64,000 nucleotides of DNA from assembly GCA_027605045.1 (NCBI GenBank), contig JAQFWX010000003.1:496001-560000 (forward strand), in the 5' to 3' direction. Of this stretch, positions 25,988 through 37,696 are shown piece by piece. Below the pieces are notes generated by a model that saw only the letters and a list, made by a program, of their open reading frames with translations, did not search any database and had not been told where the DNA came from. Numbering within the stretch: the stretch's first letter is position 1; each line of letters starts with the position of its first letter. This DNA comes from Phallus indusiatus. Its lineage: Eukaryota; Basidiomycota; Agaricomycetes; Phallales; Phallaceae. The translations under genes and the position numbers were made by a program.

Positions 25988-27337
25988 ATGTCGGTGGCTT
26001 CAAAAAATCCTTTCGCACTGTTAGATGGTAATGTACATTTCTTTACAATTAAAAGAAATGCACTGTTCTCACACGACTACACATATACTGCGTTTTCCTT
26101 ATCCCTCTATCCTCCGTTCTACCTTTTTTCCCCCGAAAATTTAGATGAAGTTGCTGAGGTGACAACTGCAGCGGCTCCTGCTGCGCCTCAAGCATCAGCA
26201 GACTCTGCTACTCCGGCGTCTCAAACGAGATCCAACAGGGAACAGAAACCACGCGGCGGTCCTGCAAGCAGGGGTGGTAGATATTACCAACGAGGCGGTG
26301 GAAAGAGTGCCGCAAAAGACACCAATGAACCTGAGCAAGAGTCTACTCCTCGAGAATCTAGACGGGGTGAGTAATCATCTTCATTTTTTCTCCCTTTGTA
26401 TACATACATACATACATGGTTCTCATTACTTTACATACAGTCGACAATGGCGAGAATCGCGGTCGAGGCCGAGGAGGTGCTCGCGGTGGCCGTGGTGGCC
26501 GTGGAGGACGAGGTGGAGGACGTGGTCGCGAATTTGACCGACACAGCGGTACCCTCCCGTAAGCGCAAGATATATATCTCACTATCTCTTTCTCATCTGA
26601 TCATTTTTGCCTTGAAAAATAGCGATTCCGACAAGAAAGTCAGCCAAGGCTGGGGCGCGAACGAAGGTAATGCCGAACTCAATGCTGAAGAACAAGCTGC
26701 CGCCGATGCTGCCCAGGATACCAGCGGTTGGGCTGCCGATGCAAATACTGGAGATGCTCCTGCCGGTGATGGTTGGGGAGGTGCCGACGATGCCAAGCCA
26801 GATGCTCAGCCCGACGATGCTGTAAATGGCGCCGCCGCTGAAACGCGACGTCCTCGAGAGGAGGAGGAAGACAACTCCCTAACGTTGGATGAATATCGCG
26901 CTGCTCAAAAACCCAGCGGTGAAGTTCCCAAACTTGAACCTCGTAAGGCGAACGATGGCGCTGGAGACTGGGAGAAGGAAGTTGTCCCTTTGTCCAAGGA
27001 CAAGGAAGATGACAATTACTTTATCGGAAAGGTGCAGTTGTCTCTTCTTTCTGTATCGGAGAAGAAACTAAGACATGGGTCTTTTTATTTATCAGACCAA
27101 GGCCCCCCTAAGGCTCGTGCTAAGAAAGAGGAAAAAGTTATGATCGAAATCGATGCTCGTTTTGAACGCCCGACTCGTCCTGGCCGTGGACGAGGTGGAC
27201 CACCAAGCGATCGCGGACGTGGAAGTGGAAGAGGTCGTGGCCGTGGGGCACCTCGTGGAGGACCTCGTGGCGGCGATGATGCATCCCAACAAGCCGTGAA
27301 CGTCGAAGATCAAGCTGCATTCCCGTCACTCTCGTGA
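25988..27337 (+). CDS. Stm1/SERBP1-like ribosome-associated, RGG-rich protein
   Basis: Likely cytoplasmic ribosome-preservation and RNA-binding factor of the HABP4/PAI-RBP1 (SERBP1) family, whose yeast member Stm1 clamps idle 80S ribosomes. Exons: 25988-26027, 26145-26366, 26441-26558, 26623-27031 and 27098-27337; 342 residues. The N terminus MSVASKNPFALLD is the conserved Stm1/SERBP1 N-terminal motif. Next come a first Arg/Gly block (residues about 90-125, RGRGRGGARGGRGG), the DSDKKVSQGWGANEG segment, the core LTLDEYRAAQK, and a second Arg/Gly block near the C terminus before AAFPSLS. The first intron contains TACA repeats near 26400-26417. The RGG blocks make a repetitive, GC-rich stretch in which antisense frames look open; those are shadows. 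Confidence 0.9.
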
Positions 27338-27755
27338 AGAAAAACAAAATTATAACACAGCTGATCAGGTCTAACGTCTCCCAAATAATTGAATTAAAAT
27401 TGATGCCGTGCGAAGAGGGGGAAAAGTTGTCGTAAAAGAAAGAATTTCGAACAGAGACATAGTACTGGGTGATCTTCTTATAGCTTCCCGCTGTTAAATG
27501 AATATATTCTCGATCTCTTTATCGTCCTTTTTTCTGTCTCCTCCGTATTTCTGTCCTCCTGTTTTTTTTTGATATATTCATATGTTTCCCTTATATGTTC
27601 TTTTCCTTTTTGGTACATATCTTATGTCGTGGCGAAACAAAATCACACACACACACTATTCTCTATGATATATGGATACAATTACTTTTTAACGCAAGTA
27701 AGCTATTGTTGAAATGTGCCGTCCTAATACAGGAGAATGCGGCACACAGGTGCGT
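27338..27755. other. Convergent 3' flanks with a CA microsatellite
   Basis: Spacer between the 3' ends of the Stm1-like gene and the NDUFA5 gene. Contains a short (CA)n run at 27644-27656 and AT-rich polyadenylation-like sequence. No gene. Confidence 0.5.
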
Positions 27756-28266
27756 TCATGAGGGAGAGCTGGTTTGCCCGAAGTACTCGAATTGGTTAGG
27801 TGGTGCTTGCTCGTTGAGAGGTTCCCAACTAAAAAAAGAAAAGATTAACCAAATTGAATAATAATAAAGACAAGGAAATAACATACGCTTTCCATTCAAT
27901 CATCTTTTGCGCGAGATTCAGTTCATCCTGCGCTTGAACAAGCACTTCCTCAATTTGTCCAAGCTTCAACTCTTTCTCGACGACTTCTACATTATCCTTT
28001 GCTCGATCTAAAATATCCAATCGTTGTTGTGTAAGAGTTGTAGTTGCTTGTCGATATGCGGAATGAGAAGGTATTTGGTTTAACAACTCTTTGGTAGACT
28101 CAAGTGTCTTGCGTAGCTCGGGCAGCGGATTCGGGTGGACATTGAGACCTTTCAATCAAAACACTATATCAGAATGAATCAAAATGCAGTTCACATATAT
28201 CGTACCAGTTAAACCAGTGGAGACTTTGGCAGCCTGTTGGAATAATGGGCGTGTTAGTCGAAACAT
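27756..28266 (-). CDS. NADH:ubiquinone oxidoreductase (complex I) subunit, NDUFA5 family
   Basis: Accessory subunit of mitochondrial respiratory complex I, matrix arm. Exons on the minus strand: 28206-28266, 27887-28148 and 27756-27828; 131 residues. The start MFRLTRPLFQQAAKVSTGLTG resembles a short mitochondrial presequence, followed by the conserved LNVHPNPLPELRKTLEST and ILDRAKDNVEVVEKELKLGQ. The segment AQDELNLAQKMIEWKAWEPL is typical of the ETC_C1_NDUFA5 family, and the protein ends EYFGQTSSPS. Phases match at both junctions. The fungal counterpart is the 29.9 kDa subunit, although this protein is closer to the length of the animal B13 subunit. Confidence 0.92.
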
Positions 28267-28674
28267 TGCGTTCGCTCCCGTCGGAGTCGAATTTCCGGAA
28301 TTTGACGACCAAACTGCATCATCATAGTGACCAAGTTCGACAATATCACTGTGTAAGAAATATATAATATGTTATATGACAAGGCATAGGATGCAAAAAA
28401 AGGAAAGAAAGGTCATAGAAACAAAACGGAAAACTATTCTGACAGCTACTGATACTGATGGTACAAACTACGGGCTCTAGTGGATCATCTGGGACTGAAA
28501 AAAAGGAGATAGCATTAATCGTACTCGTACTCATATAACTCATAATACCAATGCAATTGCAATATGTGTACGATGTGTGTTGTTTGAAAAAGCGATAGCA
28601 ATTACGACAGTTAGAAACATAACAAGAAAAGCAAGAGGGAGCGGGGAAGAAGGGGGTAACAAACCGGAAGACAT
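28267..28674. other. Spacer between NDUFA5 start and the C2H2 gene 3' end
   Basis: About 400 bases; promoter of NDUFA5 (minus strand) plus the 3' flank of the next minus-strand gene. No coding signal seen. Confidence 0.5.
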
Positions 28675-31402
28675 TTACAAAGGAGACTCAACCCGACGGC
28701 GTTTGGGATTCCTCCAATCCTCGCATGATCCAGGACGTATGCTCCCTGTAATACGATCGACTTCTTCCTGCGATAGGAGCCCAAATTCTTTTGCGAAACC
28801 TCGTGAAGAAAGTATTTTCTGAGGAGAAGAGGGTGGATTAGAGACAGGGGTTTCCGAGTCTTTCAAGTCAAGGAAATGATCCACGTCAAAGTCTTCCTCG
28901 TGGTCTTTGTCGTCATTTTTATTGGATTGACGACGTTGAAGTCGCCGCAATGGAGAAGATCCAGAGTCTTTTGACTCCGGTTCTTCCGAGCTACCTCGTT
29001 TGCTGGCAATTGTTACTGCGCTCGTACGAGTAATTGATTTGAGTCGACTGGGCTTGTCATCCACTTGAGCAGGAGGTGCTAAGTCAATTTTGACAGACGC
29101 AGGACCCTTCGAGTCGACTTCCACAGGATCCGACGCAGGTGTGGAGTCATTGTACGTTTGATTATTAGAAGATTCCACATGCAGATCAAGCGGAGGAAAA
29201 CGGAAAGACGGGATCCCGGGAATAACTAAATCATCACTATCCGATTCGCGATGCTTTATCCTGAAAAATGGAGACAAACGAATCGTATGGGGGGATGCTG
29301 TATAACCGAAAGCTTTGAGAGGGGAATTGGCTGTTGTAGAAGGCGATGAACTAGCCAGGAATGTCAGATAGGACTCCTCTCCTGTAGTAGCCAATGCTCG
29401 AGCTCGAAGGGCGGTACTGGATAAACTGCGAGGATGATGAGACCCTGAACTAAACACGTTCTTGGGGGATTGAAGGGAGTCAGCGTAGCATTTTGTGCCA
29501 GTCGAGCGATAGGTGACTTCGAAATCATCTTCAGTTGTTTGGCCTTGTCTTTTCGTGGCGTTCCCGGAGCTAAATTATGATGATTCCGGTCAGCGAACGT
29601 ATTATCTTTGAGTGGCGTTCGCTCCAGAGGATTCGTGGATTTAGTCTTTTCATTGTCATCTGCTTCTTGTTTCATAGGCGGAGGTGACTCCGGTTGATCA
29701 CATCTCTCCGGAGTCTCAGATGTCTCCTTTTGACTTAAATCGGACGCTGAGCCATCTTGAACCATGTCTGTTTTTTCACTGTGATCAGTAGATTGACTGC
29801 TCACAGCGAGTTCGGACTGGGAAGATGGAACAATTTCCAAATTGTTGTCCTGTAGAGATAGTGTTATGCCGTTTCTTTGCAAAGCGCTAGCAATAGTCTG
29901 CAGGCTGATTGTGTTGTTGCCCATGATGGAAGATGGAAGGTTGAGGTGTATGTCACCGGAAACAACGCGTTCCAGGAGCCTAATAATGTTTTGTTCACCT
30001 GCAAAATATTCAAGCAAATTGACTTTTGGGTTCAAGTCGGCAAAAGAAAAGAAAACTTACTGGTCAAATCAAGAGGTCCCGGTGGTGCATCATTCGGCGG
30101 AGGCATATCAGGCGATTCAGAAGATCCTTTGCTTTTAGGCTTTTTCAGCATATTCCTTATCGCAGATCCCGCGCTTCCTTCTCTCCTATTTTTCATGGCT
30201 ACTTTATGCTTGTCGTAGACATGCCGTCTCCACATCGACTTGGCATTGGGACCATGGTATTCCCGTCGGCAGAATGTACACCGTAATACAGTCAATTCAT
30301 GACAATCGTCAGAAGGGCCGTATTCAATAAAACCCATCAGCTCAGATGCGACATAAGATCCTTTGGTGCGTAGAGCGTTGTTGATTTTGTCTTTCTGTTT
30401 CTTAACTGCCCCAGAATTGAGACATTCATTTAAGGGAGCCCAACCTCTAGGAGGCTCGAGCTCGGGAGGATAATCGATACGATTGGGGTTGTCTTTTCCA
30501 AAATCATCTGCATCCAAAAACCAATTACGGTGGTTGTGAAGAAGTGCGTATGTAAGCGGCGTGCCGGGAGGAGGAGATCCCGGCGTCGTCTCTTCGCCAT
30601 CTGGTGGAAGAGGCACGACAAATGGCGGACGAATGAAAATGGCTGTCGGATCGTTTTTGCTGACATCCATAGTTGGAATAGTGGATATATGACTTTGGAC
30701 GCTCCGCTGACCCGTAGCGGGTTTCACGGACGCAGGAGCGCGTTGCTTGTTCGCTTGGGAAGATTCCGATTGTCGATTGTCTTGGTCTGCGAAAGCCGTA
30801 GTAAGAAACGGTAATACGGGATGGCGCGTTAGTGGGGGAAAGGGCGGAAACTCATGTTGGCGTTGATACGTGTATGGCGGAGGGCGAGATGGGTTATAAG
30901 GTATTTGTGCTGTATATTCTGTCTTTTTGGGAACGGTCTCCTGGGACTGAGAAGAATGTTTCTGGGATTGAGATGAATTTATGGCAAAAGTCGTTAATGA
31001 ACTGTTGGATGATTCTGACGAGGATATGTCCGATGTAGTTGTCCCGCGCGTTGGCGCGTCTTTAGTACCAGAGGTTGAGGGAATTAGTACATGCTGCATT
31101 GTTTGGGATATCGGATTTGTGACGTTGCTTGACGCGTCTGAGGACTTGTATGTCATTTGGATGACGTCCATAATCGATGGATGCACAACAATTGTGTCGT
31201 TGATCCCCGATCTTCTATAAAGAATGTCAGAAATCGCGTTCAGAGATGAGATGACGCGTGAAAGAAAAGAACCCGATAATGTAGTATCACAGCCGAAGAC
31301 GCGTAAAGCAGAACGGATACAGATGGTAGCGTTACTCACTTTGCGAACGTAGGAATCGTCAACACGAACCAAAACCAAAATGGCTTGAAGAATCCAAAAC
31401 AA
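28675..31402 (-). CDS. Large disordered protein with a C2H2-type zinc finger, one frame break
   Basis: I do not recognise an orthologue. Two coding exons on the minus strand: 30061-31402 and 28675-29998, roughly 889 residues once one missing base is allowed. The centre holds a single zinc-finger-like motif, CTFCRREYHGPNAKSMWRRH, with a second His (C-x2-C-x15-H-x4-H), so nucleic-acid binding is plausible. The rest is low complexity, rich in Ser, Pro, Thr and acidic residues, and ends in a basic patch NPKRRRVESPL that could be a nuclear localisation signal. The frame breaks at the C5 run at 29464-29468: six C would join TLTPFNPP to KNVFSSGSHHPRS, and exon 2 length (1324, needing 1325) agrees. 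A 32-nt intron there is too short. The 5' end is uncertain: the frame opens at 31402, but Met at 31171 (MDVIQMTYKSS) is an alternative start. Confidence 0.65.
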
Positions 31403-32993
31403 TGAGAATGATGATGTGGAACGATACAGATGAAAAGAAAATGAAGAACTATATATCCGGAAAGAAAAGATACAGACGAGAGGACAAGCCAGAGAAAGGA
31501 TAAACGCTTAGAGGAAGCGCTGAGTTTCAAGCTAGCAACTACATACAGGTGCCAAACGTTTTTAATTATGATAAGACGAACTTTCGAGCTTCAAATTTTT
31601 ATTATTATTTTTTTCTGAAACCAGGTTGCTCCACACTATAAAAGAGCTGTTAGTTTATTTCTACCAGCATATCTCAGCGCCGGACTTTTTGAACATACAC
31701 TACGATCTAGGTCCACTCTGTCTAATTCATGGGATACAGTGGAGTAATATTGGTATAATGCATAATTCATCATATCTGTTGGTGCAATGCAATGTGTTCT
31801 ACAACTGACACAAAGTTCATTGACGCGACTCCGGAATCACAAACTCCCCGACTCTCCGACGCGTATGCGTTTGACCACGTGACATGTTCGTGCACGTGTC
31901 GTCACAGAAGTGTGACTCCGCAAAATCTCTCATCTCCATCATACACTATCATACACGAGGCTGCTTCCGGCAAAAATAGATTTCGATTTTGTACAGGAGA
32001 TCTTCAGGAGATGGACCTCAAGGCCACAAACACTAAATATCATTCTCGCGAGCTATTTCCTCATTCCAACAATTATTCATAAGGAAGCCGTCGTCCTCAA
32101 GATTGTGAAGTCAGATTCTCGCAAGCTGACCAGCAACCCAATGTAATGTAAACCTGTACCAGCATTGTAGAAGAATACCACATCAGGCTAACATCTGCCA
32201 ACATACATATGTGTATGCTCATTACAGGGCCGTAACGCCCCTATACTACATGCGTCTTTCCATGACATAAACAAGCCGTGCTTTAATGAAGAGGCCAAAT
32301 TAAAGCCCAAAGTAGCCGAGAATTTATCAACTGACCAATCCATGTACATACATAGCCTATATAGGCTTCTCATGTAAACATCGACTGAACGTGCCCCAGG
32401 CACGGCGGAACTGCTGCCTGTTCCGTTCATGAACAAATTTCCATCGGCACATGCGCTCTCAGGTCACAGGCTGCATAGCATCGTGCTTTAACTGCTTCAA
32501 ACGATAACAATTATATTAAACTACCGTTTAATCGGCTAATCACTTCATCACGAAAGTTCAACGTTTCAACTTGCTCACTTATTACGTTTTTGAACCTGTG
32601 ACCCGACTTGTGCGTCACAGGGATTAATCGTAAACTAGTCTTGTACATATATCATCATTTTGTCGAACCTGAGGCTGCTATCTTCTTTCTTCTCGATTTT
32701 CCGTTTAGATCCATCCTTTTATTCCCAACTTGGAAAATATACTAATCTTTCACACATGTTTCTATTGGTGATCGAATGCCAGGCTCCTGTCCTTACTAGA
32801 ATCAGCCATGTGTCGTCCTATGTTTGTCCATTTCTAGACGGCGGCGGACAGCGTGCCTCGTGGATCAAAATATTTGAACGTGTTCTATCAAGCTCTATCG
32901 ACCCTTTTATATAGATATATTTTGCGCTCTAACCAGTAACCTTCTTCTCGGGCAGCCGGTTCTGTAGTCTGCTCCTTTTATCGCAGCAGCTAC
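31403..32993. other. 1.6 kb divergent intergenic region
   Basis: Lies between the 5' ends of the C2H2-finger gene and the INO80-subunit gene. No family-like reading frame. Contains two palindromic CACGTG boxes, listed separately. Otherwise AT-rich and unremarkable. Confidence 0.5.
31876..31898. promoter_or_regulatory. Paired CACGTG boxes
   Basis: CACGTG occurs at 31876-31881 and again at 31893-31898, 17 bases apart, in the divergent promoter region. This is the core recognised by basic helix-loop-helix factors (Cbf1, Pho4, Sre1-like). Two copies so close together are unlikely by chance, but which gene they serve is unknown. Confidence 0.35.
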
Positions 32994-34879
32994 ATGAACG
33001 AGGCCCCGATGAGTGCGTCGGTACAACCTAGCGTGAGCTTCCCGATATCTTTTTGTTTCTTTTTCGTCTAACATCAACATCAATTGACTCATTACTTGAC
33101 AATTAATTAGTCTTCGTCAAGGCGCAGTTTTCCTATCAAGGTTAATTCTTGCGCAAGTCGTTCTCAGCACGCCCGTCACTCATATTCAATCCCACACCTC
33201 CTAGCGTGCCGACGCAGAGCCATTGTCTCGCGAAGATATACAATATGATTTTCTCCATGCCATGTTCAGTGATAGACATGCAGTTTTCACTCCTCCTACA
33301 AACTCGACAACCAACTCTTCGGGGATCCCTAAAAAATTAACATTTTGCGAATTATACACTTTGACAATTGTAACCTCCCCACGGTGCTCCAAGGTTCTAA
33401 AAGAAAAGATGGCAGAGACTCCAGATTTTGCAATAAGTTTTGCTAAGGTTTCCCTGTTAACAAATGCAGGTCGTATAAATACTACCATGGCTTGTGAGTA
33501 ATTTGAATCAGTTAGTTTGTTTCTGTCTCTTACCCAGTGCTCAGTTTTCCCGAAAATGAAAACTGTTCTGCGAAGTTATCATTCCATTCCCAGTTTGCAA
33601 ATCTCGGATTCTAACCTTCAGGATGCACCCAGAATAAAAAATTGCCTGAAGGCATGTCTACTTCCTCAGGAAGTGGATAACCCACCCACAACATTAGACG
33701 CAATAGTTGCGAAACAAGTTGGCGCCCTATATTTTCTCTCTTGCTTTTATCCATAATGATTTTTGCGATTCTCTATAGAAGGGAGGTATCGTACCGACAA
33801 CCAGCCCCGTTAATTTGATATTTATTTTAGCAGCTCAATCTGTCGTTAGTTTGAGAGTCTTGCTTCTTCTAACGCGTCTACTTTAACATAAACGCCATTT
33901 AGATTGTGACGAAAAATCATTTTGATCCTCCCCACGATTTTTTAGATTTATTTTTGCCCGTCGATGTTTCCTCGCAATCTCGTGCTAGGGCATTCCTCTG
34001 GATTATGTTTCATTACCTGGAATCATCCGACGCACTTAACCCGTTTGCTGATGAGCATGCACTGCTTCATCCACAAAAAATACCAAAATTAATTAATATT
34101 ACTTCTGACCGGCGCGCTTTGGAAAACATTGACACAGAAAAAGAGTTAGAATATGGAAGACGCATGGCTTTATATCGTGGACGGTTTTTACAGCAGCAGA
34201 TAGCAAGCGAAGAAAAGGCGAAAACAGGCTCACATAGTAATAGCTCCGTTAAAGGTTAGCATACAACTGCTTTAACCGTGATTTTCAGCTGATACATTTT
34301 GGTTACAAGCACGTTCATCAGATACCCATACTGAAATCCAAAAAAACGCTAAACGAACACGGGTGGAGCGGTCGCTTTCCCCGTTTAGCCATTCACCTTC
34401 CCAAATCGGTATGCTATTCATACATTTTCCTCTTGTTTCATTGATTGAGACGATCCCATCAGTTCCTGCAGCGGCTTCCTACCAGATAAAGCTACCCTAT
34501 GAGCTCTGGAAGGGAACCTCTGGAGAAAGAACGATGCTACAGCGTATGTTCTTTGGTATTTATTTTTAATGTTGTTCATTCCTGATGACGGTCTGTTATA
34601 TAATTTAGAAGCCTGGCATCGAATCAAAACATCTGATCCTTTAGATTCTGACGACGAACCGGGAATACGGGACGAACACCGCAAACTGGACTACCGTAAG
34701 CTATAATTTGCAATCTTCCAACTCAAAAAGGCTGACGTTATACAGAAAGACGTCTCTATATATTAAATACTCGTGTGAGGTGTAAAGAACTGACCCCGGA
34801 ACCAGACAGAGCTTGTCCTTCAAACCGAGACTCTTATCCTAAAAGAGCTTATCGACACCGGAGGTTTGCGAGGCAGTGA
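32994..34879 (+). CDS. INO80 chromatin-remodelling complex subunit 1 (Ies1-like)
   Basis: Fungal INO80 complex subunit, nuclear, involved in nucleosome remodelling. Ten exons: 32994-33032, 33112-33141, 33205-33493, 33545-33717, 33779-33844, 33903-34254, 34289-34408, 34463-34543, 34609-34695 and 34746-34879; 456 residues with consistent phases throughout. The two short first exons (39 and 30 nt) give MNEAPMSASVQPS and SSSRRSFPIK, joining to RADAEPLSREDIQYDFL, a family signature. Further conserved blocks are LTFCELYTLTIV, FAKVSLLTNAGRINTTMA, TSPVNLIFIL and DFLDLFLPVDVSSQSRARAFLW. The C terminus is basic (KRAYRHRRFARQ). The fifth intron can start at 33842 (GTCGTT) or 33845 (GTTAGT); I chose the latter. 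The assignment rests on remembered family sequence and is strong for the central domain. Confidence 0.88.
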
Positions 34880-35520
34880 CCGATAGAATGTGAATGCGTG
34901 TAGAGAATATTTGTATCTATAGTTGGGGGAGTGCTGCATGTCGTTTTGTTATATCCAATCCGGTGCATTGTACAAATTAAAAGCGCCCGTTCCATAACTG
35001 GGCAGACTAGGTGATCGAATTCTGTCATGTAAATGGTGTTTATTCGTACAGATATTATCCTAGTAAAACTGAGATGACTTTGAAATAAAGCTAGAATAGC
35101 CACATAGTTGATCGTTTTGAATTGGTACAGTGACAGCGAGTAAACCGTGCTATTGAATGTCATAAAGACAATTCAAATATAAAACGAACATTGTTGCTCA
35201 GGGACGGGACATAGCATACTTTGATAAAGAAAGGAAATTAGGAAAGCGGTTTTGTTGTTTTATTTTATTCACCTTCAAGATTGTTTTTTTCTTCAGCAAA
35301 GCTCCTCTTTTTTTTTAGGCCACAGCCTGTCTCTCGTCTAATGGAACCACTAGGCGATCCCGTCGTGTGACAGAGAGAGGACTACTTTGAATTCGGCCGA
35401 CCCTGCAGCACGAATCCCGTCGGCTTTTACTTAAACGCCCGCATTGCACGCCATCCTGGCTTGGTGCGTAGTCCCTGCAGGCGAGCCCCTCAACGAAACC
35501 AACGCAGGCTGGAGGAGAGA
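34880..35520. other. Spacer between the INO80-subunit gene and the acyltransferase
   Basis: About 640 bases: 3' flank of the upstream gene, then the promoter of the acyltransferase with a T-rich stretch near 35260-35320. No gene seen. Confidence 0.5.
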
Positions 35521-37125
35521 ATGACTGTCAATGATCTGCATTGTCTTCCAATATCCTCACGACCCTCACACGGTCTCCGCCAGCTATTTCGGACTGTCCT
35601 CTTCAATGTTATCTTTCTTGTTGCCATCTTATTGTGTCATTTCACCCAATACCTCATTTTTCCTCTCAGAATTTTCATTGCTTTCTTTCCGAATCGCACC
35701 ATACACCATATATACGAGAATGGAATTCGAGCCACAAAGGGATGGTTTGGGAAGACATTAGGTGACTTGTTCGGTCTATCTCGTACAGCTTCAAAGGACC
35801 AGCTAACCAAGTATTATCCAAGTCTTCATCTGCCAGTTCTTTGCTCCGACTTCCTTCGTCATTACTTACGAAGGCGATAATTTAAATGATGACCTGTTTA
35901 CCAAGGATGCCTCAGGCAGGATTGTGAAGTTCAACCTTCCGGACAAATTAGTCATTATGTCTAACCACCAGGTACGAGAATACTACTCTCCCGTAATACG
36001 TATGAGCACTGAACGCCGTCACAGATTTATGCTGACTGGCTATATTTGTGGTCTTTATTATACATGGGGGATTTAGACACCGACGTATTGATTCTCTTGA
36101 AAAAAGTCTGAAATGGATTCCCATAGTTGGCTGGGTGCGTTCATTTCGTGTATTCTCAATTTCTCCGCCGACTTCCCCTTTGACAATAGTTATTCCCCAG
36201 AGTATGCAAGCCTTCCATTTCATTTTCCTTTCGCGTTCCTGGGCATCTGACAGAAGCGAATTGACCAACAAATTGGCACAAACTGCTATACGTGCGCGTT
36301 CATTTGGTACACCGCTGGCACTTATCATATACCCGGAAGGGACGCTTGTAAGCCCAGATACCCGCCCTATTAGTCGAAAGTTCGCGGAAAAAATCAACGT
36401 CGTCTGTTGTATTTCATTTATCTCGTGCTCTCCAAGTCTCATTTCTTTGTGCCTGGGCAGGATGATCCTCAACACATGCTGCTTCCTCGGTCAACTGGTC
36501 TATTCTACTGCCTCCGAGCTCTCGCCCCTCAAATACCCGAGCTAAAACTATTAGACATTACCATAAATTACGAGGGTGAGAGGAGCTATTTATCACCCAT
36601 TGAATATACGCTTAGAGAGCTAACATGCGCAAAGGAATTCCGAGAGGCAAATACGGCCAATCATACTATACACTGCGGTCAATTTTCATGCATGGATGTC
36701 CATCGCCCCGTATACACCTTCATCTACGTTTATACGATGTTGTAAAGGATGTCCCTGTTGGAAATCTTATTTACAGAGCAGAAACAAATGCAACTGCAAG
36801 TACCAATACTCTTTCGCGGCCTGAAATAGAGAAAAACAACGATCCCACTCCGGAGGAAAGTGCTGTTTTTGATGAATGGCTTAGGAAATTGTGGTATCAG
36901 AAGGACGCACTTTATGAACGGTGTTTATCCACTGGTACCTTTGAATGCCGGGACGCAAAACGCGTCACTGAAGATTCCAACGGAGTCCTCACAGCTGCTA
37001 CATCCGCGAGCACTACAATCCCCTCAAATTTAGATCGAATTGGCACATCCTCCAAACATTTTCGTATTTCATTCCAATCATTCTCTCATGTAGTATTTAT
37101 TATCTGTGTACTTGACTTGTTGTAG
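35521..37125 (+). CDS. Membrane 1-acylglycerol-3-phosphate/lysocardiolipin acyltransferase-like protein, one frame break
   Basis: PlsC-domain acyltransferase that probably esterifies a lysophospholipid in the ER. Exons: 35521-35761, 35823-35971, 36025-36134, 36201-36398, 36461-36575 and 36635-37125; 434 residues once one A is restored. The N-terminal membrane segment is LFNVIFLVAILLCHFTQYLI. Catalytic motif I is NHQIYADW (NHxxxxD, split by an intron at 35971/36025). Motif III, IIYPEGT, follows, and LPRSTGLFYCLRAL matches the LCLAT1/AGPAT5 subgroup. A second hydrophobic segment sits at the extreme C terminus (VVFIICVLDLL). In exon 3 the run of six A at 36100-36105 puts LLKKSLKWIPIVGW out of frame; seven A restore it. 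The start at 35521 is the first Met before the membrane segment and is moderately certain. Confidence 0.85.
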
Positions 37126-37696
37126 TTAAGTGTGTTGGAATCAGTACATTGCAATTAATGCGCGCTATGTTGGAGGGTACAGCATGCTTTTTTTTTCGAT
37201 GAAGACTGATGAATCTAATGGTATCTCAGGCGCCTCCATTGCTATTCGATTGAAGAGTCTTGACCATGTACAGACTGGTGTCTAGGAAGCGGTCCACGCA
37301 GTTGTCTAAACAAGTTCTTTCGCTGCTAGAGAAGTAGTTTCCTGGGGTGCTCGTAACGCATCTGCATACTTGTCAAAACGTGCATAAATTCTATAGCGAA
37401 GAGTACCGACTTGTCCCAGCACATGGAAGTGAGTTCGTGGATTGTCGTCTGCAAACGGGCATTCGAACTCTCTCTGTTTATGAACTCGGAAAGCTCTTTC
37501 TGTTCCATGAATGATGAATTTCAAACCAAAGCGTGGATAAATAATAAGTACCATACTTTGGAAGCATCGTCTAGCTTGTCCATACTAGGCAAATCATCCA
37601 GAGCCATTTTTCCTGTGTAGAGTCTTTTTTGGAGGTTGTAAAATGGTGCGTTACATAACCGGCGTTACTTATGTAAACCTTCTTTGAAACAACTCT
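37126..37696. other. Spacer between the acyltransferase and the TPR gene
   Basis: About 570 bases with no family-like frame; 3' flank on the left and promoter of the TPR protein on the right. Confidence 0.5.

Noticed and set aside
26450..27260. GC-rich repetitive tracts as tandem repeats or a CRISPR-like array
   Set aside because: They are the codons of Arg/Gly-rich blocks in the Stm1/SERBP1-like protein; no spacer-repeat structure.
29425..29457. A 32-nt intron bridging the frame break in the C2H2 gene
   Set aside because: Below the minimum size of the other introns (about 48 nt); one missing C in the C5 run is simpler and matches the other sites.
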